The notes below the pieces were generated by a model. It did no database searches and was not told the DNA's origin. It saw only the letters and a program-made list of their open reading frames with translations. This document shows, one piece after another, positions 57,363-64,000 of a DNA stretch of 64,000 bases. Both the position numbers and the translations under genes were made by a program. This DNA is from Oscillatoria sp. FACHB-1406 (GTDB taxonomy: Bacteria > Cyanobacteriota > Cyanobacteriia > Cyanobacteriales > Spirulinaceae), in NCBI RefSeq assembly GCF_014698145.1, contig NZ_JACJSM010000002.1, forward strand, positions 310,001 through 374,000, written 5' to 3'. Every line of letters begins with the position of its first letter. Position 1 is the first letter of the stretch.

Positions 57363-59270
57363 TTAGGGAATGGTATCGGTGTTGCTCGCTTCCGTTTGGG
57401 CAGGGGGAATGCCATCGATCGCAATCAGCGCCTCAATTGCCGAGCGCACGATGGGAGCGGCGACGACCGAACCAAACGCACCTTCGCCTTTCGGTTCGTC
57501 TACAACGGCGAGAATAACATAGCGGGGGGCTTCAATCGGGAAAATTCCGACAAAGCTGCTGATGCGGAGGTTGGAGTAATAACCGCCGGTAGGGCTGGCT
57601 TTTTGCGCCGTTCCGGATTTGCCGCCGATGCGGTAGCCTTCAATGCGAGCGTTTTTACCGCTATTGGCGTTGACGACACTCTCCATCATTTTTAAAACGG
57701 CATCGGTATTGGTTTTGGAGAAGACTTGGCGCGGCGGTTGGCGTTGCGGTTGCCAGAGCCGATCGCCTTTAGAATTGATGAGTCCTTCGACGAGGTATGG
57801 CGTAACGAGGTTGCCGCCGTTGGCGATCGCGGCGTGCAATTGCACCAGTTTAAAGGGCGAGAGCGAGAAACCCTGTCCGAAGGCTGAGGTTGCTGCTTCG
57901 ACTGCCGATTCGGTAAATTTAGCTTCGTTTTTCAGTTGTCCGGCGGTTTCGCCGGGAAGTTCGATCCCCAGTTTTTGGTCTAATCCCAGATTTTTCAGAG
58001 CTTGGTAATAGTCTTGGCGCTGCATTTGCCGCACGACTTGCACCATACCGACGTTACTGGAGTATTGCAAAATTTGGTCGAGGGTGAGCGTTCCCCGCCC
58101 GCCGCGACTGTCGAAGTCGTGGTTTTTAATCGTCCAAGGGCCGACTTGAATGCTTCCGGTGTCGTTGAAGGTACTGCTGGGGTTAATTGCGCCTGCTTCG
58201 AGCGCGATCGCGATATTGATCGGTTTGAAGGTGGAACCGGGTTCGTATAAATCCGAAACCGTCCAGTTTTTAAACAAGCGCACGTCGGATTTGTAATATT
58301 GATTGGGGTCGAAGGTGGGTTCGGAGGCGAGCGCTCGTACTGCCCCGCTACGGACATCCATCACGATAACTGCACCGCGCTTGGCCTGAAATTGCTTGAC
58401 TTGTTGTTGGAGGGCAAAGCGAACGGCGCGCTGCAAGCGCAGATCGAGGGTAAGTTGCAGTTGTTGGTCGTCTACTTCGACGAAGCCTTCCGGAACGCGA
58501 TCGGGCATTAATGTCCCCATTCCGGTGCGGTTGAGTCGCAGCGAAACAATATTGCGTTCTAGGAGTTTTTGTTGGGAGTATTCTAAGCCAGCTTGAGCGT
58601 GATGCTCGCGATCGACGTATCCGATCGCGTCGGATACTAGGTCTTGTTGGGGATAGAGGCGAGAATATTGGCGAATTAATTCAATTCCATCGATGGAGAG
58701 GGTGCTAACGCGATCGGCAACATCTTCTTGAACGTCGTAGGCAATCGGAATTCCGCTTTTGCGTTTGCCGAATTTTGCTGCGATTTCCGTCGCACTCATT
58801 GGCGCTAAAACTTCGCCCAACTTCGTTGCAACTTCTACCGCCGGAATTTTGAAGAGTTTCGGGTGGGCGTAGAGCGTATACACTAAGCGATCGGTGGCTA
58901 AAACGGTGCCGTGGCGATCGACAATCTGACGGCGGGGAACGTAAGGGCGCATATAAACTTGTTGTTGCTGTCGCGCTTTGCGCTGCAACTCTGGCGCGTC
59001 TGCAATCTGAAGGCGATACAGATTAACCGCCAGTCCCGCTGCAAATGCTGCGAGAACGCCCCACACCAGTAACAATCGTCCCCATTGCCAGGACTGAGAG
59101 TTTTCTAGTCGCTCCAAGCTTTTTAAAAAGATTCTGCCCCAGAGTACGGGCAGTGCGACTTCCGAGTTTGGTTTGCGTCGAATGGTTCGAGCCGAGCTAG
59201 CCTTCCGAGCGTTAAGGCGGCGCTGTTCTCGCTGCTGGGGGGACAGGAATCTAGATTTCGCTCGACTCAT
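57363..59270 (-). CDS. ftsI: Class B penicillin-binding protein (FtsI/PBP2 type)
   Basis: Peptidoglycan transpeptidase, most likely septal. 635 residues: basic cytoplasmic N-terminus, transmembrane helix about 66-86 (LLLVWGVLAAFAAGLAVN), dimerisation domain with VPRRQIVDRHGTVLA, then transpeptidase with EPGSTFKPINI (active-site Ser and Lys of SxxK), SSNVGMVQV (SxN) and GGKSGTAQK (KTG-type). Length fits class B enzymes. Which of the two cyanobacterial class B proteins (FtsI or an elongation PBP) is not settled by sequence alone, though a short cytoplasmic domain and motif order favour FtsI. Confidence 0.93.
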   Translation of the reverse strand: MSRAKSRFLSPQQREQRRLNARKASSARTIRRKPNSEVALPVLWGRIFLKSLERLENSQSWQWGRLLLVWGVLAAFAAGLAVNLYRLQIADAPELQRKARQQQQVYMRPYVPRRQIVDRHGTVLATDRLVYTLYAHPKLFKIPAVEVATKLGEVLAPMSATEIAAKFGKRKSGIPIAYDVQEDVADRVSTLSIDGIELIRQYSRLYPQQDLVSDAIGYVDREHHAQAGLEYSQQKLLERNIVSLRLNRTGMGTLMPDRVPEGFVEVDDQQLQLTLDLRLQRAVRFALQQQVKQFQAKRGAVIVMDVRSGAVRALASEPTFDPNQYYKSDVRLFKNWTVSDLYEPGSTFKPINIAIALEAGAINPSSTFNDTGSIQVGPWTIKNHDFDSRGGRGTLTLDQILQYSSNVGMVQVVRQMQRQDYYQALKNLGLDQKLGIELPGETAGQLKNEAKFTESAVEAATSAFGQGFSLSPFKLVQLHAAIANGGNLVTPYLVEGLINSKGDRLWQPQRQPPRQVFSKTNTDAVLKMMESVVNANSGKNARIEGYRIGGKSGTAQKASPTGGYYSNLRISSFVGIFPIEAPRYVILAVVDEPKGEGAFGSVVAAPIVRSAIEALIAIDGIPPAQTEASNTDTIP

Positions 59271-59420
59271 CGGGAGATTGGTTGAGATAGACTTTCGACC
59301 CGCGCCTTGCGACTGGCAGGAGGCTTGAAGCGGTTCCGAAACGCGATCGCGTCTCGCGAGTCGGATTCTATTCTACGCTGAATTCGGATGGGATGTTCTG
59401 CTTTCGGAGGGTTGGGGAGA

Positions 59421-59451
59421 ATTAAAAATTAAAAATTAAAAATTAAAAATT
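59421..59451. repeat. ATTAAAA heptamer tandem repeat
   Basis: Four perfect copies of ATTAAAA between the divergent ftsI and plsC genes. A length-variable simple repeat near a promoter region. Confidence 0.85.
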
Positions 59452-59529
59452 TACGCCTAATGTAGGTTATTTGCTATAGAAACGGCATTCTACGATTGTA
59501 TCGTCTCCTTTTTCCGTTAATCCTTCACA

Positions 59530-60183
59530 ATGAGCGATTCTCCGAAAGTACAAGCGCGCGTTGTTCCTTGGTTGTATGGGATGCTGCTGCCCATTCATCG
59601 CTTCCTGCTCGGTTTTTATTTTCAACAAATTCGGGTTGAAGGTCGAGAATATTTACCGGAGACGGGAGCTTTTGTTTTGGCTCCCAAACATTATAGCCGT
59701 TGGGATCCGCTGGTACTCGCGCTCTTGAGCCGAGAACCGTTTTATTTTATGGCGAAGGCGGATCAATGCGAGGGCTTTCAAGGTTGGTTTTCGCAACGGT
59801 TGGGGGCATTTCCGGTGGATTTAGAACGTCCGGCGATTTCGAGTTTGAAAACCGCGATCGCGCTGTTGGCGAGCGGGCAAAAACTGGTACTTTTTCCTGA
59901 AGGGGGAATTGTGCGCGATGAGTTGTTGCGATCGCTCCAACCCGGATTGGCGCGCCTTGTCCTACAAGCTGAATCTCTCTGCAATCAAACAATTCCCATC
60001 GTTCCTATCGCGATCCGATATGAGCCTGATGCGATTAAAGGCGCGATCGTTTGCCTGCAAATTTGCCCTCCCCTTCACAGCGGCGATTATCGTCAAAGTA
60101 CCGACAAACGAACCGCCGCCGCCCTCACTCTCGCTTTAGAGAACGTCCTGCGAGAAAAATTGCACCAATTGCAACAGCAATAG
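59530..60183 (+). CDS. plsC: 1-acyl-glycerol-3-phosphate acyltransferase (PlsC-like)
   Basis: 217 residues. Adds the second acyl chain in phosphatidic acid synthesis, at the inner face of the membrane. Catalytic HX4D motif PKHYSRWDPL; substrate motif LVLFPEGGIVRD; third motif region IVPIAIRYEP. A hydrophobic segment at about 14-32 (WLYGMLLPIHRFLLGFYF) would bind the membrane. Cyanobacteria usually have more than one PlsC-type gene, so the acyl specificity is not assigned. Confidence 0.88.
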   Translation: MSDSPKVQARVVPWLYGMLLPIHRFLLGFYFQQIRVEGREYLPETGAFVLAPKHYSRWDPLVLALLSREPFYFMAKADQCEGFQGWFSQRLGAFPVDLERPAISSLKTAIALLASGQKLVLFPEGGIVRDELLRSLQPGLARLVLQAESLCNQTIPIVPIAIRYEPDAIKGAIVCLQICPPLHSGDYRQSTDKRTAAALTLALENVLREKLHQLQQQ

Positions 60184-60249
60184 TAAAGGTTAATACCTCT
60201 TTTTTAAGCATTTTGCGGGTTATTAAAACGAGCTTAAACGAACGAAAGC

Positions 60250-60963
60250 TTATTGAACGCCAACGGCGCGTCCTCCCGACCCAAAAACGATCGCGCGTTC
60301 CGGGTTCATGGGTTCCCAACCTACATCAAAACCTTTATTCCAAGCTAACTGACGTGCCGCTCGAAACGCTTCAAAACTATCCGGACGGACGATAAAAGCT
60401 AAATAATCTCGCTGGGGATCGAGTTCTGCGATCTCTTCATTAAAATCCGATTCTGCTTCTTTCATTGTCGCGCTCGATTCGCCTTTAGCATTAGCGGAAC
60501 GCTCGTAAGCATAAACTAAGCTCGCAGAAGCAGAATCGACATAAACTTTAACCTCATAATTGGCAATATCAAAGCGCAGTCCATTTAAACGAGAAACCCG
60601 ATCTTTTAAACAAGTTTCATACTCAGTTAGTTGTTGCAAATAAAGCTCGTATAGCACGGAGTTGCTGCTTTCTGAAGCAGTTGGCTCCTTACAATCGGGT
60701 AAACTATTGATTAAGTTACTTGCTTCAAGGACGGCTGATTGTGTGTCAACGTAAGTCACAATATTTTTTTCTGCTTCAAAAAAGTGAGGTGTTTTTTTAC
60801 TGTCGGAAAGAAGAGGAGTTCTCACAACTTTTCCCGCTTCAACACTAACTAAAGTCACAAATAAGCCAATAAACATTAATACGCCGACCGTATTCGTCAA
60901 AATATCTAAAAATGAATCTAAATTTTGGGCTGGAAGAGCTAGTTTTCTCGATCTTCTTCTCAT
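60250..60963 (-). CDS. ExbD/TolR-like protein, Asp-bearing copy
   Basis: 237 residues. Short basic N-terminus, one transmembrane helix at about 15-42 containing SFLDILTNTVGVLMF, where the Asp aligns with the proton-carrying Asp of ExbD (PFIDVMLVLL). The periplasmic part has a helical middle and ends in a small domain, FIVRPDSFEAFRAARQL with DVGWEPMNPE, which is shared with the neighbouring protein. It is 16 bp after that gene on the same strand. Likely a stator subunit working with the ExbB-like protein upstream. Confidence 0.78.
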   Translation of the reverse strand: MRRRSRKLALPAQNLDSFLDILTNTVGVLMFIGLFVTLVSVEAGKVVRTPLLSDSKKTPHFFEAEKNIVTYVDTQSAVLEASNLINSLPDCKEPTASESSNSVLYELYLQQLTEYETCLKDRVSRLNGLRFDIANYEVKVYVDSASASLVYAYERSANAKGESSATMKEAESDFNEEIAELDPQRDYLAFIVRPDSFEAFRAARQLAWNKGFDVGWEPMNPERAIVFGSGGRAVGVQ

Positions 60964-60979
60964 AGCTAGTATTCAGCAT

Positions 60980-61432
60980 CTACAATTTTAATTTCCAATT
61001 TTTATCAAACGGTTCGTAACCAAAGTTAATCTTTTCTTTTTCAATTAGGCTGCGAACGGTATCAAATACCTGAAAGCCATCGGGACGAAGGGCAACAATG
61101 ATATATTCGCGATCGCGGTTTTGACTGACGCGATCGAGCAATTGTTTGAAAGCAGAGTCAGTTCGAGCAATGCTAGCAGCAGGAACAAATAATTGTTGGG
61201 GATGAATCAAAATTCCATCTTGTCGGCATTCAATATAAACAGGCGTTTTAACTTGGTTTTTCCCGGCCTCCGTTTTTGCAACAATTTTGACCTCTTTTTG
61301 CTGTCCGCCTAGCATCTGACTGGAAACAATAACAATCGTTAAAATGAGAGTTCCAATCGTACAAGCTAAAACAGAAAGAAAGGGAAATAGTTCGATTTGG
61401 ATAGGAGAGCGCGAGAGGACACGGCGGCGCAT
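60980..61432 (-). CDS. ExbD/TolR-like protein, copy with Ser in place of the membrane Asp
   Basis: 150 residues. Transmembrane helix about 12-37 containing ELFPFLSVLACTIGTLIL; PFLS aligns with PFID of ExbD and with SFLD of the neighbour, so the key Asp is Ser here. The periplasmic C-terminus (IIVALRPDGFQVFDTVRSL and INFGYEPFDKNW) is clearly related to that of the Asp-bearing copy. The pair could form a hetero-oligomer in which only one chain carries protons. A 341-bp gap separates it from the ExbB-like gene. Confidence 0.78.
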   Translation of the reverse strand: MRRRVLSRSPIQIELFPFLSVLACTIGTLILTIVIVSSQMLGGQQKEVKIVAKTEAGKNQVKTPVYIECRQDGILIHPQQLFVPAASIARTDSAFKQLLDRVSQNRDREYIIVALRPDGFQVFDTVRSLIEKEKINFGYEPFDKNWKLKL

Positions 61433-61773
61433 AAGTTAATTGTAGTTGATAAATGGTACTAATTGAGAGGAGCGGTCTAGACTTACTCTACAGAATACCT
61501 CATGAGAAACTGAGGCTAAATACACTTAATTGGCAAGGAGAGTTTTTTTAAGATTATGTCAATTTAAGACGATTTCAGGTCGAGCAGTGTTCGGTCGGTC
61601 AGCAACTCGCACTAAGCAACGCCTTTGACAACAAGGAAATCCAGATTGATATGAAGCTGCATAGAATTAAAAGTAGGGTGTGTTAGCGAAGCGTAACGCA
61701 CCGTTATCCTGAGAATTTAGGAGAGTTTATTCTAGGCAACGCAATCTTAAATTGGTATTAGTTTTGAGCATTT
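61433..61773. repeat. Intergenic region with a dispersed palindrome
   Basis: 341 bases within the stator cassette with no gene. A palindrome at 61677-61702, beginning GGTGTGTTAGCGAAGCG, pairs with TAACGCACC and is a commonly dispersed cyanobacterial hairpin; it may have widened the gap between the two genes. Confidence 0.6.
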
Positions 61774-63171
61774 TTAATTTTCCTCGTCAGCTTCGTCATT
61801 TTCAACTAAAGTAATACGACGCGGTTTTCCGAGTTGTTTGAGGAGAGGTTTAAGTTGACCGAGGTTATCTTGAATTTGAGTTAAAGTTTGCCCGAATTGT
61901 CCGGTTTCTTGAAGGTGGCGTAGGCTGCGATCGAGATTTTGTTGCAAGCGAGCAACTTCTAAAACTTGCTCGGTACATTTTTCCAGGGAATCGAGACGAT
62001 TAGATAAAGCCTTCGTAACTTGCTGAAGTTGCTCTGAAATCTGCTGTGTCTGCTCTGCTAATTGTTCTGCGGCAGCAGAATTAGTTGTGTTAATCCCGAT
62101 AATCGCAGCTTGAATTTTTTCGACTAATTCTAGATCGGATTGTTTTTGCGTTTCCAGATAAGTAATAAATTCTTTTCTATCCTTAATAATTAACTTACCC
62201 ACTCGCTCTAAATTTTGAGTCAAGCGCTCGTTAAGTTCGCGAAATCCCTCAAATTCGCTCGCAAAAGTTTTAGCAAGTTCCGAGGCTGCTTCGCGGGCAT
62301 ATTCGCGCGCTGGAGCAATCAAATCCTCGGGTTGGGGCAAACTTTCCCGCACGGAGCGAGCAATAGCACTGGCTATCATAGAACTGTCATTCATTCCTTC
62401 GCCTGCATCAACAAATCGAGGCAGCACTCGTTCGTTAATATAAACGTCAATTGCCAGCAGAAATCTCGATTCTGCCCGTTCGACTAAAACTAGAGGAATC
62501 ATCACCAATACGCTTAAGAATAGAGCCAGTAAGGTCGTATCAAAGGCTACTGCTAAGCCGCTCGTAACTGTCCCGATTCCTTCTTTAATTTGTTCGACTT
62601 CCGCCGCTTTATCCAGAAAGCCAGAAAATCCATTAACGGCTTGACTAATCCCTACCACTGTTCCAATAAATCCGAGCAGCGGAATTGCCCAAACCAAAAT
62701 TTTGGGAACGGAGTAAAAAGCTTCAGAAGCAGTTAAATAAAATGAGGAGTCATCGAGGGCAAATTCGCTTGCAGTTTTTCGGCTTCCCGATTCGAGATAA
62801 GCTCTGACAATACGGCTGCATCGGGATGTTAAAAGATAGCCGGAATGGGCTAAATGATTTTCAAGGGCGGCAAGTTGACGCGAGGAAGGATCGTTAAGAG
62901 GAATATTATTGGGAATCCAAAGTTGACCGAGGGCTTGGTTTTCGGTTTGAATTTTAATAAATTTAAGAACGACAATTGCGGTAACAATTCCAGCAAAAAA
63001 GATAGCAATGGGCTGAGTGATTCCTCGTTTATAAAGCAGTACGCCAAGGTAGGAATTTTGGATAGGGTAGAGGAGGGCGTAAATCGCGATCGCAATTAGC
63101 GCCCCCAACCCAATAGCAAGGGGCGTGGGAATGTCCAATTCGCGGCGTTCTGCACTGGACTTTCTAGACAT
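61774..63171 (-). CDS. ExbB/TolQ/MotA-like stator protein with C-terminal coiled coil
   Basis: 465 residues from ATG 63171; a TTG seven codons earlier is possible. Helix about 20-38; further helices at about 45-65; then the MotA/TolQ/ExbB core with GFIGTVVGISQAVNGF and TSGLAVAFDTTLLALFLSVL, which lines the proton path in this family. Residues about 280-450 are a long coiled coil (TQQISEQLQQVTKALSNRL) that would project into the cytoplasm, an uncommon extension also seen in ZorA-type proteins. Two ExbD-like genes follow on the same strand. Which process it drives is unknown; no TonB, Tol or flagellar gene is nearby. Confidence 0.88.
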   Translation of the reverse strand: MSRKSSAERRELDIPTPLAIGLGALIAIAIYALLYPIQNSYLGVLLYKRGITQPIAIFFAGIVTAIVVLKFIKIQTENQALGQLWIPNNIPLNDPSSRQLAALENHLAHSGYLLTSRCSRIVRAYLESGSRKTASEFALDDSSFYLTASEAFYSVPKILVWAIPLLGFIGTVVGISQAVNGFSGFLDKAAEVEQIKEGIGTVTSGLAVAFDTTLLALFLSVLVMIPLVLVERAESRFLLAIDVYINERVLPRFVDAGEGMNDSSMIASAIARSVRESLPQPEDLIAPAREYAREAASELAKTFASEFEGFRELNERLTQNLERVGKLIIKDRKEFITYLETQKQSDLELVEKIQAAIIGINTTNSAAAEQLAEQTQQISEQLQQVTKALSNRLDSLEKCTEQVLEVARLQQNLDRSLRHLQETGQFGQTLTQIQDNLGQLKPLLKQLGKPRRITLVENDEADEEN

Positions 63172-63347
63172 GAAAAATTTTTCCTCTGGCAACAGACTCG
63201 CAGGCTATCGTAGCAAATTCTGCTGGAGAACGTCACAAACCTTTCTAAGATAGCGAACGATGACGCTGTAAATCGACATCCCACGGTTTGCAGCACGAGC
63301 GAACAGGTTCTCTTATGTTACTTTCACAAACCAAAAATGAATTAGAT

Positions 63348-63908
63348 TTACTGTTGTGACGACAAAGACTGAATCACCTTTTCTTCAACAATCGGCTTGC
63401 CATTTTGGTAAACGCTCAAACTCGCGCCGGTAACAATGTAGTTATATTCTCCATTTTCTGCAACATATCCCGTTCCTTCTTCGGTAGAGGCAGGAAGCGT
63501 AATTGAAGCACCGTTGCGCTTATCAACGCCGTAGTAAAAAATTTGATTGCTGCTGTTGTAGCATAGATAGATCTGAAAATTATTCGTCTCAAAATAATTT
63601 TCGACTTTCTGCCCTTTTTGAATGCAAAAATCTTGCACGAGGGAGGTGGGATCGGAAGATTCAGGAGGTTGTGAAGGTGAAGGCGACGCAGCAACAATAG
63701 GAGAGGGATTCGATGCAGGGGTTGGAGTAGGGGAAGCAGCGATGGGGGATTGAGAGCGAGCAGTTTCTGACTCTGGAGTTGCGATCGCAGGCGTTGAACT
63801 AGACTTCGATTGTACGGCAGGATTGTTAGGACTGGGACTACAACCTACCGATGCGAGTAACGCGAAACCAATGAAAACTAGAGGTGCGAGTTGGGGAGTC
63901 AAAAGCAT
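63348..63908 (-). CDS. Lipoprotein with Ser/Pro-rich linker and C-terminal beta domain
   Basis: 186 residues. Signal peptide with lipobox LLASVGC (Cys23); a Ser/Pro/Thr-rich linker (PTPTPASNPSPIVAASPS) to about residue 85; then a small beta-rich domain (NFQIYLCYNSSNQIFYYGVD, GYVAENGEYNYIVTGASL). No catalytic motif; the domain is not recognised. It lies 176 bp upstream of the ExbB-like gene on the same strand and may be functionally linked to it or simply a neighbour. Confidence 0.82.
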   Translation of the reverse strand: MLLTPQLAPLVFIGFALLASVGCSPSPNNPAVQSKSSSTPAIATPESETARSQSPIAASPTPTPASNPSPIVAASPSPSQPPESSDPTSLVQDFCIQKGQKVENYFETNNFQIYLCYNSSNQIFYYGVDKRNGASITLPASTEEGTGYVAENGEYNYIVTGASLSVYQNGKPIVEEKVIQSLSSQQ

Positions 63909-64000
63909 GAAATTTTCTTAATAACCCATAGAGTGCATTAACGTTCATCTTAGTTATACAAAGGTAAAAGGCTCATTTTCTGGAAAGAAATAAGTTGATG

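Noticed and set aside
60250-63171. Zorya anti-phage system
   Set aside because: The stator pair resembles ZorA/ZorB in general plan, but there is no OmpA-type peptidoglycan-binding domain and no ZorC, ZorD or ZorE gene; a second ExbD-like protein is present instead.

Overview
The window is a stretch of cyanobacterial chromosome. The evidence is very frequent GCGATCGC (HIP1-type) octamers, a ferredoxin-NADP reductase carrying a CpcD-like linker domain, phosphoribulokinase, a Ycf51 protein, cyanobacterial-type FtsH, and what look like hormogonium-polysaccharide (hps) genes. The hps genes and an EbsA-like pilus protein suggest a motile, probably filamentous, non-heterocystous lineage, but the species cannot be fixed from this sequence. 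No rRNA, tRNA, CRISPR array or intact insertion sequence was recognised.

Layout. 1-2.1 kb: N-terminal three quarters of gyrA. 2.3-9.0 kb, all on the minus strand: a signalling cascade with a BMP-type lipoprotein, a Cache/HAMP/PAS histidine kinase, a stand-alone receiver and a receiver-PAS-nucleotidyl cyclase. 9.6-13.6 kb: EbsA-like protein, BioD/phosphotransacetylase-like protein, secreted nuclease, MoeA. 14.0-18.0 kb: a dynamin-like GTPase divergent from an unknown membrane protein. 18.3-22.0 kb: RDD protein, L33, S18, an RNB exoribonuclease and a small conserved protein. 22.2-23.3 kb: two CrcB fluoride channels. 23.5-28.9 kb: ftsH, petH, divergent prk and a ribbon-helix-helix protein. 29.5-33.9 kb: HNH nuclease, a small protein, a ParA protein with an N-terminal nuclease-like domain, and a Ser/Thr kinase. 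34.2-39.7 kb: three DUF928 genes in tandem (the middle one broken), a CHASE2-nucleotidyl cyclase and a metallo-beta-lactamase-fold hydrolase. 39.8-45.3 kb: glmM and hpsL-hpsN-hpsO. 45.6-51.3 kb: housekeeping and hypothetical genes on the minus strand. 51.5-56.7 kb: an outer-membrane barrel, a FecR protein, a CHASE2-Ser/Thr kinase and a small protein. 57.4-60.2 kb: FtsI and PlsC. 60.2-63.9 kb: an ExbB/TolQ-like stator with two ExbD-like partners and a lipoprotein.

How the genes may work together. Two cyclases in the window carry different purine-recognition residues: Lys/Thr (cAMP-type) in the two-component cascade and Glu/Gly (cGMP-type) in the CHASE2 protein, which is followed 12 bp later by a candidate phosphodiesterase-fold enzyme. 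The strongest candidate for an undescribed system is the stator cassette at 60.2-63.2 kb. It has one ExbB-like and two ExbD-like proteins, and only one ExbD-like protein keeps the membrane Asp expected to carry protons.

The intergenic spaces hold several small palindromic elements. There is a 101-bp family present twice in opposite orientation with a base-pair-preserving change in its hairpin. A second family, with GAATGGCACTGA ends, is flanked by 10-12 bp direct repeats. One copy of the first appears to have inserted into a relic of the second.
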